Positions 43,472 to 54,860 of a stretch of DNA of 64,000 bases are shown in pieces. Under the pieces are notes generated by a model. That model did not search any database. It was not told the DNA's origin and worked only from the letters and a program-made list of their open reading frames with translations. Position numbers and translations under genes: made by a program. Source of the DNA: Chionoecetes opilio (lineage: Eukaryota > Arthropoda > Malacostraca > Decapoda > Majidae); assembly GCA_016584305.1 (NCBI GenBank), contig JACEEZ010016232.1, positions 10,001-74,000 on the forward strand, written 5' to 3'. Numbering within the stretch: position 1 is the first letter of the stretch; each line of letters starts with the position of its first letter.

Positions 43472-45138
43472 TGTCATGACAGAAATTGGGTTCACTGGTA
43501 TGGGGGTTTTATGACTGGTCAACGTTACTTGAATGATATTATTTGGGGATGATTTGATAAAAGATTTCAACTTGAATGGAGGATTTAACTTAGTCTTCTG
43601 ACTTCACTATATGATTATAGTTTGACCACTTCTCACTACGGAGAGTACTGAACAAGGGGGGTATACTTAAGGGGAAAGGATAATAAGGTTTAGGTTATGG
43701 GATTTGCTGCCACCAGCCCTGACGAGTATTTCACTATGATTACTCCCGGAGCACGTTAGATTAATATTAATATTAGATTGATCTTGTATCGTGGTTGGTA
43801 CGAGGGTTATACCTAATAAAGGCGGAACTCTTTTGGAAGTGTGGGGAATTATTTTCCTAATACAGAATAATCACCTGGGTTTTCATAATAACACAAGAAC
43901 TATATTTGTAAATGATATCCTATTTATTTTGGTGACATGGTAAGTCTCTCACTTGAGATCATCTTCAGCATATAGGGTTAACACTATACCGAGAAAACTC
44001 TACTCGGAAATAGAAACTTGACTTCACACCCGGACGTAGGAATTTTTCCTAAGTTATGAGATAAAGCTCTAATGAGCATAAATCTCCTTCACTAGAATTA
44101 CTATTCAGGGAATTGCCCTACACTAGGTAACATACCACTTAATATTTATAAATCACACATGGAAGATAGGTATCTAGTAGAGAAAGAAAATGGCGAGACA
44201 GTGTTGTATGTGTTACAGTAAGACCATGTGGCCGTTTGAGGAGGTTTCGCGCCAACCTTGAAGAGCGCAGAGAAAACACTCTCGTTTAATATCACTTATA
44301 AGGATGGGCGGAACATCTATGCCTTAGTGACACTGAACTGTACCTATATATTTTATAGAAATATATGATGTATATACTAAGGGAGAAAACCACCGGAGCC
44401 CGGGGCAGATGTCTTACCTTGAAGAGCGCAGAGAAAACACTGACTCGTGCCCTGCGGGCTTTCCGCACCAAAAAAAAGGAACTTGTTTGGAAAGTCTCAC
44501 CGTGACCTTAAATGAACAACTTATAATCCCGAACCAACTATTTAAGTAATGAAACTTCGCGTATCCCCCGAAGAGGCCGTCCCTAATACAAACTGGCTAC
44601 TTTGATGTAAGAGAATTTAATGTCTTTAATCTAATATTCACGAAGGATGGTTTTATATGTAATGTCGACAATCCGAACACCTATTTCAGAGTGGAGTGGT
44701 ATGGAAATCGTGTTTAGAACTTTGGTAGGCTTTCATTTTAGCGTGTATCATTATTACACCGCCCATATATGACCATAACCGATAACGATAGGGATTATTT
44801 TGAAAGCCATGAGGATTTTAGGAGGGCTCCTAAATCTGAGAAGATGGTTTGGAAAGAAAGAAAAGAATGGAATACGTTAGTTATGACTGATCGCAGAATA
44901 ATTATTCCACGGAACTTTCCTCGCACAAGGGGGTGTCGGAAGAGAGGAAGTGAAAGAACGAAAGAAGATAGAACAAAATGGCGTCTAGGATGGCCAAACT
45001 GAGACGAAAAGATGGCGGAAAGAAAGAAATACGATAAGTCTATGTGAAACTGAGAAAAAGAATTACTTACAAGACATAACTCGGGAATTTTATAATAATA
45101 ATACTCATACTATCATCTCCCGAATAATGGGCATTACA
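43472..45138 (-). repeat. LTR copy 2 (5' LTR in minus sense)
   Basis: On the plus strand it runs TGTCATGACAGAAATTGGGT to AATGGGCATTACA. Aligns end to end with copy 1. The antisense open frame is at 44,769-45,002, shortened by one frameshift relative to copy 1. Confidence 0.93.
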
Positions 45139-45480
45139 GCAGCATACGCTTAGGGCCAACTATCAGGCGGCTATCTGGCGACGCAGCCTTGAAAACCTGC
45201 CAGACGTCCCAGCACCATCAGCAGGACATGGCTGGGAACTCGATGATGGCGGTTCGCTCAAAATCCGATGGATGGCGGGTCTACCAGCTCCAGATGTCGT
45301 CTTGAATCTCATCTCATGCACATGCAGAAGGACGTGTCGACCGTCAGATTGCTCCTGCATACTGAATGGGTTGAAGTGCACTGTTGTGTGTAAGCTGCAG
45401 GGATGCTCCAACATGGTGCAGGATGATGCTATCGTGGCTCAGGATGCCAATGACTCTGATGGCGACTCTGATGATTAACT
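45139..45480 (+). pseudogene. Conserved cysteine-rich-tailed protein, plus-strand copy, part 2
   Basis: It resumes in frame right after the GCAG duplication: HTLRANYQAAIWRRSLENLP, then a GHGWELDDG segment and IRWMAGLPAPDVVLNLISC, CTCRRTCRPSDCSCILNG, LKCTVVCKLQGCSNMVQDD, and an acidic end DSDGDSDD before TAA at 45,476-45,478. The Cys-rich tail (nine Cys between about 45,310 and 45,410) looks like a metal-binding module. The GHGW and CxC spacing are the features by which I recognise the family. Together with part 1 this gives the complete C-terminal half, uninterrupted apart from the LTR insertion. Confidence 0.85.
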
Positions 45481-45708
45481 TTGTGTGCACTGTATATTGT
45501 ATAGCATATGTTGTTCTCTATTATAATGCAGGCCAAATTGCCTGAAAATCTTTATAGACAGATTTAACAAAATGTATAATTTGGAAGATCATACCGGTGT
45601 TATTTGACTAAAACATGACATGTTCAATGATACCTCCGCTTGCTTATTAGATATACATCGTATGGTGTTAAAATCACTCCATACGTCTTTCCAACTCTAG
45701 TAATGATA

Positions 45709-46334
45709 TTATATATTGCGTGTTAAAGATCCAGCTTATTAATTCTATAATGGCACCATAAGTTAAAANCCCCCCTTTAAAGCAAACTGTTAACAATTCT
45801 TTGTAAAGGTTTCTTACTGTCAGGTCTTCCACATATGTAACAAAAACTGTCCGATGCATTCACACAGTTAGGCGCTCCATCACAGCCCGGTACAAGGTAC
45901 TATGTACGGTAAACCAACTAAAATTAGGACTCCACTAAATCAAACACATCATATCTGCAAAGAAAATAAAAATGTTTAAACATATGTCAATAGCTGTACG
46001 ATCAGTAGGTAAAAATGTACTACACAGCCTGCTAACCCCTCGCCAATACGCAGCGCGCACACCCTCTCCTGCTCACTGCACAAACCACACTGACTCAAAA
46101 ACACTGCACTGCCCTAAATAGGCTTGAGAAAAGAAAAGATTAAGAGTTTAAAATGAAAACATTGGTGAAACCTATTTCTGTAGATTTTACCCATATTTTT
46201 TCATGAATTGCGTCTGGTTCTCAAAAACTGGACGTGATAGAGTTAATTGAACATCAGATTCGAGTTCAGCAGGGTCGATTTACCTATAATCAGCTTCATT
46301 TAGTCCAGAACCATATCTTCAATTTTTTTTTGTC
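45709..46334. other. Unassigned stretch with one ambiguous base
   Basis: Contains the only N in the window (45,769), at the edge of a C homopolymer. No recognised gene. The first 30 or so codons of the frame beginning at 46,234 are not LINE-like. Confidence 0.5.
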
Positions 46335-46995
46335 GACCAGTGTAATCAAAACAAAGGTCAAAAAAGATCTGGGAGTATGGATTAAGGACAATTTGTCACC
46401 AGAGAAGCATATAAACAAGATCACAGGAGATACATACCAGTTGCTGAGGAATATAAGAATGGCATTCAAATATCTGGATGAAGAGATGATCAAGAAATTG
46501 ATAACATCTCTGATTCGACCAAGGTTGGAATATGCGGCAGTGATTTGGTCACCACATAAAAAGAAGGATATAAGGAAGATTGAGAGAATACAAAGAGCAG
46601 CCACAAAAATGGCTCCAAGCCTGAGAGATTTACCATATGAAGAAAGACTTTCAAGACTAAAACTCCCAACACTTGAGAAAAGAAGAGAAAGGGAAGATTT
46701 TATAGCAGTGTATGGGTCTGCATCAATGGGTCTGGGAAAAATTCATAGAGAAGATCTGTTTGTGTGGGACGATAGAAGTACAAGAGGTCATGAGAAGAAA
46801 TTGAAAAGGACAAAATGCAAGAGGGATATAAAAAAATACAGCTTCCCGTATAGAAGCATAGAAGCCTGGAACAACCTTGATGCAAAAGTGATTAATGCAA
46901 GAAGTATTCAGGACTTCAAAGGCAAGCTGGATAATAGTAGATTTGGAGACGGGACAGTACGAGCATAGCTCTTTTCCTGTATGTTACAACTAGGT
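46335..46995 (+). pseudogene. CR1-like LINE, 5'-truncated, RT C-terminal end
   Basis: This is an uninterrupted frame to the natural stop at 46,968. It includes KKDLGVWIKDNLSPEKHINK, LIRPRLEYAAVIWSPHKK, KIERIQRAATKMAPSLRDLP, YEERLSRLKLPTLEKRRERE and the terminal SIEAWNNLDAKVINARSIQD then FKGKLDNSRFGDGTVRA. These are the standard thumb and C-terminal landmarks of CR1-group ORF2. The ORF is followed by the short 3' UTR GTATGTTACAACTAGGTGAA and a (CA)n tail. It is the best-preserved LINE fragment in the window but lacks endonuclease and most of RT, so it cannot move by itself. The true frame enters at about 46,335; the ATG at 46,234 belongs to upstream sequence. Confidence 0.92.
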
Positions 46996-46996
46996 G

Positions 46997-46997
<1 letters not shown>

Positions 46998-47077
<80 letters not shown>
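46998..47077. repeat. (CA)n tail
   Basis: Dinucleotide tail directly after the LINE 3' UTR. Also the site where the next LINE begins. Confidence 0.97.
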
Positions 47078-47078
<1 letters not shown>

Positions 47079-47079
47079 A

Positions 47080-50000
47080 CTTCAGGGAATTCCATATAAA
47101 AAAACCACTGAATGAAGAAGAAAGGAAAAAGTTGAAAGAAATCCAAGAAGAAGTAAAACAGAGAAATGAAGAAAGAACGGAGGAAGAAAAAGCAACTTTT
47201 TTTTGGAGGGTCTGAACGAAAGAGTGAGAAAGTGGTCTATAAAGAAAAAAGACTAAGGGAAAATGGGGTGAGGAAAATGATGCAAAAAAAGAAATGAAAG
47301 TGATGTACACAAATATAGATGGAATTATACCAAGAAGGCTAGAAATAAAATATTATTTATGGAATAGAGATCCAGACGTAGTGTATTTAACAGAAGCAAA
47401 CTTAGTAGAGGATGATATTGTGATGATAAGCGAAAATATCATCGGAGAAGTAAACAAAAAGTAGCAAAAGAGGTGTTTGGAGTTATGATACTGAAAAAAA
47501 TTAGGGGGGGGGTAAGAAAAGTGGAGTTGGAGAAGGAAGATCTGAAATGTGGGTACAAATAGAAGTGAAATAGAAAAACACACACAAGGGGCCCTGTGTA
47601 CCACCAAACAAATACTTGGAAACAAGGGAAAAACATGAGAAAGTTTTGAACCCTTGAGTACTTAACAAAATAAATCAAGAATAAAAAAAAAGATACTGTG
47701 GTTGGAGATTTTAACTGCAAGGAAGAAAAAAGGGAGACATTTAAAGGAGGAAATAAAAATCCTGGGGAATAGATTGTTAAAAATGACAAGGGAAAAAACA
47801 CATGCTCAAGGGTACAGAAAACACAAGTTTAAAGGGAATGACAAACCAGCAAGACTTGACCTGTTTTAAACAAAAGGTATAGCCTACAAAAGGATCAATT
47901 ATGGATGCCCCATTGGAAAAAGTGACTATAATCTTAGAAAGGGAGACGAAAGAGGAAATAAAGAAAAATGATTGTACAAAAGGAGCAGAAGAGCTTGGGA
48001 AAACAAAAAGGGGAAGTTTCTAAAAAAATACTGTAAAGGAAAATTGACTGGGAAGTAATGAAAGGAGTGACCGATGTGCAAGTGAAATACAACACTTTCT
48101 GAGCAATATGAGAAGGAGTTGAAAAGCAAAAACCACTAATACACCAAAAAAAAGGGAAAGAAAGAAGTTTAAATGGAAAGATTGAGAGGGAAAAAGAGAA
48201 TAAGGGATGAGGCTGGAAAAAAGTAAAGAAAAATCGGACCAAAAAAAATAAAAAAGACAAAAAATTAGCAAAAAAATAAATAGTGTGCAAAGGAAAAAGG
48301 GAAAAAGAGTTATGAAAAGGGATATGTTGAAAGTGTAAGAAAGAACCCCAAACTGTTTTACAATTTTCAAGGGAAAAAAAAGCATAAGGACAAAGTGGAG
48401 AGACTGAAAGAAGGAATATGAATATGAAAAATCCAAAATTTTGGGTAAAATTCAAAAAAATTTTTTCAGCAAGTTTCACAAAGAATCAAAATTCAATAAA
48501 CCCCAAGGAAATAAAAAAAGTCAAAAGGGTGGAAAATAAAAATAGAGAAGGGGAAGTTTTTGAATTGTTGAAGGGAAATTGCGGGAGAGGCAAGCAATAA
48601 CCAGACGGGTGTCAGGTTTTTTTTTTAAAAGAGTGCAAAAAGCATTTGGGGTTAAACCCAGTATATGATTAAAAAGTCTCTTTAAACAACAGGAAAATCC
48701 CAAAAAGGAGTGGCAGAGAGCGATATAGGGTCAATATATAAAAAAAGGGAAAGAAGGATGAACCACAAAATTATAGACCAGTGTCTTTTAACTACACAGT
48801 ATGAAAGAATGTGGAAAATAAAAAAGAGGCAAGGAGGGAAAATATTAGAAAATAAAGGTTATTAACAAAACCGGGCAGTATGGTTTTAGAAATAAGAGAT
48901 CATGGTGAAAACTTAATAACTTTTACTCAAGAGTAATTGTATAACCAAAAAAAGAGAGGAGGGGCAGACTGTGTATATCTAGTTTAAAAAAAAAAGGCAT
49001 TTGATAAAGTTCCACAGGGGAGACTACTTTAAAAATTTGGGAAAATATAGGGGGATCACAGGGAGATCAAAACCTGGATGGAAAGTTATCTGAGAGGAAG
49101 AGAAATGAAACAGTAGTGAAGGATAAAAAAGTCTAATGGGAAAATATTTTGGGGGCTACCACAAGGATCGGTTTTCAAATTTTCAACGATTAGTCAATAA
49201 ATGACGGAGGAAATAATAGTTTATATTAGTCTTTTTGCGGATGATGAAAAGCTATAAGAGAAAAAAAAAGCTATAAAGATTGTAAACACTAAAAAATGCC
49301 TGAATAAATCTACGAAGGAGCAGAAAGGGAAAAATGGAATTTAATGTAAATAGTTCATTAAATGGAAATTAAAAAAGTGAAGATATAAAGGGCCAATAAA
49401 AGGGAAATGAAAAATTGAAAAGGGTTCAGGAAAAAAAGGCCTGGGAGTATAATGCGAATAACCTACAACCAAAAACATAAAATAAAATTTTTTGGAGAGA
49501 TATACGGATGTTAAAAAATATTAAGTGGCATTTCTTACATGGAGAAAAATATGAGTAAAAAGAAAATTTACTAAAATATCCGACCAAAAATGGAATATGC
49601 TGCCTTTGTGGGGTCCCCATATAAAAAAAAAGCATGTGAAAAATTTGGGGGATACAGAGAATGGCAACAAAGATGGTACCAGAGCTGAAGAACTTTCTTA
49701 TGAAAAAAGGTTGAAGGAAATAAAGTTACCAACACTCGACAAGAAGAAAAGAGGAGATTTAATAAAAATTTTTAAAGCGAAACTAAGATGGAAGAAACGG
49801 AAATGGAAGACTACTGACTCAGAAACAAAGAGAAGACACAGGGGACATACAAAAAACTAAAAAAAGGGAGATGCCTGAAAAACATAAAAAAGTACAGTTT
49901 CCCCTCATAGAAATTTATAATTTGGAATGGACTAAAGAGGGGGTGATTTGGGCACATATGTGCACCAATTGAAAAAAAGACGGGAATAAAGTAGATAGGG

Positions 50001-50118
50001 AGACGGACCACACGCGGTAGCTAGGCCCTGTAAAACACAACTGGTAAAGCAGGTAAACTAGGTAAATCCCCCACAAAACACCACACCCACACCAAAACCA
50101 CACACACACACACACACT
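47080..50118 (+). mobile_element. CR1-like LINE ORF2, near full length, degraded
   Basis: The plus strand begins with KPLNEEERKKLKEIQEEVKQ, then the endonuclease start MKVMYTNIDGIIPRRLEIKY and DPDVVYLTEANLVEDDIV (about 47,297-47,420), the VGDFNCKE box (about 47,700-47,725) and an RLDL-like segment near 47,850. RT follows: a PVSF..T block (about 48,778), a VYI.FKKKRHLIKFH equivalent of motif A (about 48,977-49,010), a FADDEK-like motif C (about 49,231), LGV near 49,440, an IQRMATKMVPELK-type segment (about 49,660-49,690), and a C-terminal end near 49,900-49,960. The 3' UTR ends with GTAAAACACAACTGGTAAA (50,029) and a (CA)n tail at about 50,098-50,118. Frequent frameshifts, many at homopolymers, prevent any long frame. 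Confidence 0.82.
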
Positions 50119-50119
50119 A

Positions 50120-50330
50120 CATCCACTTGGGGTTCCCCGTATGTAGGGGTAGCCCCACCATTTTCCAACCGAGAAGCCCCGGGTTTTCAACCCCCGGGCG
50201 GGCGGAAACATATGGGCTGTTTCCTTTAAAAACCCCGACCCCCCGTCCACCCGCAGTAAAGGGATAGGGGTGTTACCCGGGGTTGTGCCCCTCTCGGGGT
50301 GCGGCTTTGGCCAAAACTAAGCACTAAAGG
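50120..50330 (+). mobile_element. tRNA-Val-like SINE, degraded copy
   Basis: Matches the clearer copy at 55,303-55,525. Shared blocks are CCGTA(T/G)GTA followed by GGTTAG-like sequence, AACCGAGAAG followed by CCCGGG, CGGGCGG, CCCGTCCACCC(A)GCAGT and a GGG(A)TAG(G/C)...GTT(T/G)GT(A/G)CCC end. It abuts the 3' tail of the preceding LINE. Confidence 0.7.
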
Positions 50331-50486
50331 GTGAATATAAAAATGTTTATATGGAACGGGGCCCTACGGCGCCTCTAGCCCTGTAAAATACAACTACACT
50401 GGTACCTTGACTCACGATGCCCAACTTACGAGTTTTCCGAGTTACGAGCAGTTGCTCGGTGGATTTTTTTTTTCTTTTAGTTTCAC

Positions 50487-50522
<36 letters not shown>

Positions 50523-50949
50523 CGAGCTTCAGATACGCCGCCGCTAGTTGGCACAGTGAAAGGGCCCCACCCTCCGCCCAGCATCCCGGTCTCCCTCGTT
50601 CACTTAAAAGTGGTTACCTCCTGGAAGTCCTGTTTTGTTTCTCACACGGCAAAGCAAATGGTGGGGGTAATGCAGTAGTTTAGCGGCAGTTCCACCCCAG
50701 CTGTTTCCAAAAGCTGATCACAGAGTATAAAAAACCCCGGCGAATGCAAAGGCGGAGGGTGGTGCATACGTTTGCGGCATTTCCACCCACACGTTTCCAA
50801 CGCTGATACACGGGTTAAACACTGACAAACAAAAGGCGGGAGGGGATGCAGTCCAGTCATATAGGTACACACAAAACCCCGATTTCCCGACCTCCATTTC
50901 CCGGGAAACGATTTGCCGGGCAAATCTAGGGCCGGGGGTATGTCAGCTC

Positions 50950-50980
<31 letters not shown>

Positions 50981-52640
50981 CGTTAAATGCCCCGCGCCTC
51001 CCCCCAGGTTTGGGAGCTGCCGGGGTCATTTTTTACATTTGGGACCGACACCACCCCGAAAACCCCTCCGTACCCCTGACTCCCCTGCCACTGGGGCAGG
51101 GAAAAGTCTCTGGACTATTGAACACTTTTCTGCTGCCTCCCGCCCGGGGGCAGCTGCTGGGGGGGTCATATTTTTTTACATTTGGGCCACGACACCATGG
51201 TTTACCTGCACTGCCCCCGTTATCCCCGACCCCCATCCCTGGTGCAGGAACGTCTCTTTAGATATTGAAAACTTTTCTGCGCCTCCCGCCAGGTGGCAGC
51301 ATGCTAGCGGACGTAAAAATCTGCAGCGGGATAGTTGATATTGGCGGTTTCCCGGGAAATAAATACTAGAGTAGGATAAACGTCCGGGGTGGGTAAGGGA
51401 TCGACTGTTCGATTCCCCGGGCATTTGCGGTTTTCCCGGACCAGTGCTCCCCCTTTAGTCCTGGAAAAAAAGTTTGTGTGACAGTAAAAAATTGGGGTGG
51501 TTTTTTTGGGGGGTGGAACGGGGTTAATGGGATTTCAATTAATTTTAATGGGGAAAACTATTTGAATTTTGGGGAAAAAGAGTTACGAGCTCGATCAATA
51601 AAATAATTAAATCGAAGTCAAAGGGCCCACTGTAATGAATACAAATCGATAATACACACACACAACCAGCCCACACCCACTTTTCGTCACTTTTATTTAT
51701 TTACTTAGGGGCCCGGGGGAAGAATGCTGTCCACACTTTCAGGTTCTTGTGCCAGACAACTGCCTCAGAAGTTAAAAGTTTCAGCAATTCTTGGAGTGTG
51801 AGGGATTTTTTCCTGTCCTGTCACAGCTCACAGGCCTCAAACTCCTCCATGGCCCCCCAGGGTATGGGAGGAGGGAAGCCAGGCTTTAGGGTAAGGGCCC
51901 GGGGACAGGTAGTCTCATGGCTATAGGAAAAAGATCATAAGGGGAAAGATGACATACTTTTAAAATAGCTCCTTTGTGTTTATACATTTATACTTTTCAT
52001 CCTGCTCCAAAATATTTTACTAATAATTTTTACTCAAAAAAATGACTTTATTATTTTTGTGTTTTTTAGATATTTAAAGCTAAGGTTTTTTTTTTTTTCT
52101 TTTTCTGTATTCTAATTATGATATTAAATTTTTTTTTATGATATTGATAATATGTATAATGGTTTTATGGAATATTATTGTTGAAAATTGGTACTACTGG
52201 GTAATTTATTTTTTATTTTTTTAAAGAAGGGATGCTGAGCAAATTGAAAAATTTACCCTTTATTGGATTCCGTTTTTTTCTTTCCCTCAGATTATTTCCC
52301 CGTTCTTTTAAAAATCAGCTGTGTTTAATGATGATAAAAAAAGTGAAAGGAAAGAAAGAAAACTCAGTCAACCCACCCTCATTTCAGTCGGCGAATCCAC
52401 TTTTTCCGGATGGAGGTTCAAAGGGGAGAAAAGGGGTGTACCCTCACCCCGGACGGCGTGTGGACCCCCGGGCACCTTGGGCCTACCCCACCAAACCTCA
52501 GAAAAGTGAGGCATGGATGGGCGACTACGTACCTACAGACCCAGGAGGAGGGCGAAGAGGGGGTGCTGTTGTGTCTTTTTTTCGGGTACTGACTGCCCTC
52601 CCCTACACAAAACACAATACATATATAGAAAGATAATACC
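50331..52640. other. Unassigned stretch with poly-T tracts
   Basis: Poly-T runs at about 50,488-50,520 and 50,954-50,979. The GC-rich part (50,520-51,430) has imperfect internal repetition, including GGGGTCAT followed by TTTTTTACATTTGGG at about 51,022 and 51,164, but no gene. The 134-codon frame at 52,232-52,636 has no recognised motif. Confidence 0.45.
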
Positions 52641-53040
52641 AACACTTGACAAAACTTATAAATAAAAATTACCCAAAACTTGGCAAAAAAAGAGAAAAAA
52701 GGAGACTTAATAACAAAATTTTAAAATGATAACAAAAAGGGAAAAAACAGACAAGAAAAACTACTGACTGACTCAAAAAAAGAAAAGTTTGATACACAAG
52801 GTGGGCAAGAGGACTACAAAAAAAATATTAGGAAAAGGGGAGATGCCGAAAAACATAAAAAAGTACAGCTTCCCTCATAGAAATTTCAGACGTTTTTGGA
52901 AGGAGTAAATGATGAGGGGATTTGGCAAAGAATGTGCACCCTTAAGAGAAAGACTGGTAAATGTAGATACGGAGTGGGGCCACAGAGTGTAGCTAGGCCC
53001 TGTAAAAAAACATCAGGTAAATACTGTACACACAACCAAA
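52640..53040 (+). mobile_element. CR1-like LINE 3' end, degraded
   Basis: Parallels 49,700-50,060. Shared blocks are ACCAACACT(C/T)GACAA, GGGAGATGCC(T)GAAAAACATA, AAAAAGTACAGCTTCCCTCA and AGCTAGGCCCTGTAAAA. It ends near 53,030 in a CACACAA-containing tail. Confidence 0.8.
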
Positions 53041-53214
53041 GGGGGGACACTTCAGAAAAAATTTTCCCCAAACCCCAACCTCCACAATACTCAAAAAACA
53101 CTAAACCAAAACTAAGCTCGATCTGCCCCTGGGGGCCCTCTGGGAACTTCCCGGCAACTCAGAATGTCGGGTTCGGGGGTTGGGCGACTTTTTTTCCTTT
53201 TTTCCCTACCAAAC

Positions 53215-54860
53215 TGTGTTACAGAAATTGGGGTCCTGGTATGGGGGTTTTTAACTGGTCAACGTTACTTGAATGATATTTTTTTGGGGATGATTTGATA
53301 AAGTTAAAACTTGAATGGAGGATTTAAATTAGTCTTCAGACTTCACTATAGATTATAGTTTTTACCACTTTCACTACGGGAGTACTGAAAGGGGGGGGAT
53401 ACTTAAAGGGGAAAAGGGTAATGGGTTTAGGTTTTGGGGTTTCTGCCCCAGCCCCCGACGATATTTCCTATGTTACTCCCGGGAGTTGATTAAAAATTAA
53501 AATTGATTGATCTTGGGATCGTGGTTTTGGGACGAGGGGGGGATACCGAAACAAGCTTTGGGCTCTCTTTGGGAAGTGTGGGGAATTTTTGTCCTAACTC
53601 AGAATAATCATGGGTTTTCATAAAACACAAGGACTAATTTTTTAAAGAATCCATTTATTTTTGGGAAACATGCTAAATCTCTCACTTTAATCATCTTGCA
53701 TATAAGGGTTAACCTATACCGAGAAAACTCTACTCGGAAATAAAAACTTGCTTCACACCCCGAGTAGGAATTTTCCTAAGTTATGAATAAAGCTCTAATG
53801 AGCATAAATCCCTTCATTAGAATTACCCTTTCAGGGAATTTCCCTACACTGGAAAAATACACTTAATATTTTAAAAAAATCACCAGGAAGTAGGTATCAG
53901 TAGAGAAAAAAAATGGCGAACAGCTTGTATGTGTTTTTCGTAAGACCATGTGGCCCTTTGAGGAGGTTTTTGCGCCAAACCTTGAGGGCGCGGAGGAACA
54001 CTCTCGTTAATATCACTTTTTAAGGGTGGGGGCGGAAACTCTATGCCTTAGTGACACTGAACTGTACCCATATATTTTTATAGAAAAATTTTAGATGGAA
54101 TATACAAGGGAAAAAAACCACCAGCCGGCAGATGTCTTACCTTGAGGAGCGCGGAAGAACCTGACTCGGCCCCGCGGGCTTTCCCACAAAAAAAAAAGGA
54201 ACTTGTTTGGAAAGTCTCACCCTGACCTTAAAAGAACAACTTATAATCCCGAACCAACTATTTAAGTAATGAAAACTCGCGTATCCCCCGAAGAGGCCGT
54301 CCCTAATACAAACTGGCTACTTTGATATAAGAGAATTTAATGTCTTTAATCTAATATTCACGAAGGTTGGTTTTATATGTAATATCGACAATCCGAACAC
54401 CTATTTCAGAGTGAGGTGGTATTGAAATTGTGTTTAGAACTTTGGTAGGCTTTCATTTTAGCGTGTATCATTATTACACCGCCCATATATGACCATAACC
54501 GATAACGATAGGGATTATTTTGAAAGCCATGAGGATTTTAGGAGGGCTCCTAAATCTGAGAAGATGGTTTGGAAAGAAAGAAAAGAATGGAATACGTTAG
54601 TTATGACTGATCGCAGAATAATTATTCCACGGAACTTTCCTCGCACAAGGGGGTGTCGAAAGAGAGGAAGTGAAAGAAACGAAAGAAGATAGAACAAAAT
54701 GGCGTCTAGGATGGCCAAACTGAGACGAAAAGATGGCGGAAAGAAAGAAATACGATGAGTCATATGTGAAACTGAGAAAAAGAATTACTTACAAGACATA
54801 ACTCGGGAATTTTATAATAATAATACTCATACTATCATCTCCCGAATAATGGGCATTACA
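53215..54860 (-). mobile_element. Solo LTR of the RPL23-carrying family, TSD AAAC
   Basis: Starts TGTGTTACAGAAATTGGGG and ends AATGGGCATTACA on the plus strand, matching the LTRs at 40,036 and 43,472 end to end. It is flanked by AAAC at 53,211-53,214 and 54,861-54,864. From about 54,200 to the end it is some 98% identical to the other copies; before that it is full of homopolymer gains and dropped bases. The antisense open frame is at 54,489-54,692. Confidence 0.92.

Larger units (their letters stand above)
40036..45138 (-). mobile_element. Non-autonomous LTR retrotransposon with captured host gene fragment
   Basis: Two LTRs of about 1.67 kb (40,036-41,704 and 43,472-45,138) enclose 1.77 kb without gag or pol. 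It is flanked by the 4-bp duplication GCAG (40,032-40,035 and 45,139-45,142) and interrupts the plus-strand copy of the conserved gene. Sense is taken as minus: LTRs then begin TGTAATGCCC and end CATGACA, and one base after the 5' LTR is a primer-binding-site-like TGGTGACTATAGCGG (43,456-43,470 on the plus strand). The polypurine tract is not obvious. The interior carries a ribosomal protein L23 fragment in the sense direction. A third LTR of the family is solo at 53,215-54,860. Element class (LARD-like) is inference from structure. Confidence 0.85.
38363..45708. other. Palindromic (inverted) gene duplication, arms about 910 bp
   Basis: The left arm (38,363-39,271) is the reverse complement of the right arm (39,690-40,035 continued at 45,139-45,708), around a 418-bp single-copy loop (39,272-39,689). 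The right arm is split by the 5.1-kb LTR element. Outer ends pair as ATTCATTACTAGAGTTTGG with CCAACTCTAGTAATGAT; inner ends pair at GCCAACTTTC with GGAAAGTTGG. Both arms encode the C-terminal half of the same protein, the left on the minus strand and the right on the plus strand. The arms differ at scattered positions and small indels. Confidence 0.9.
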
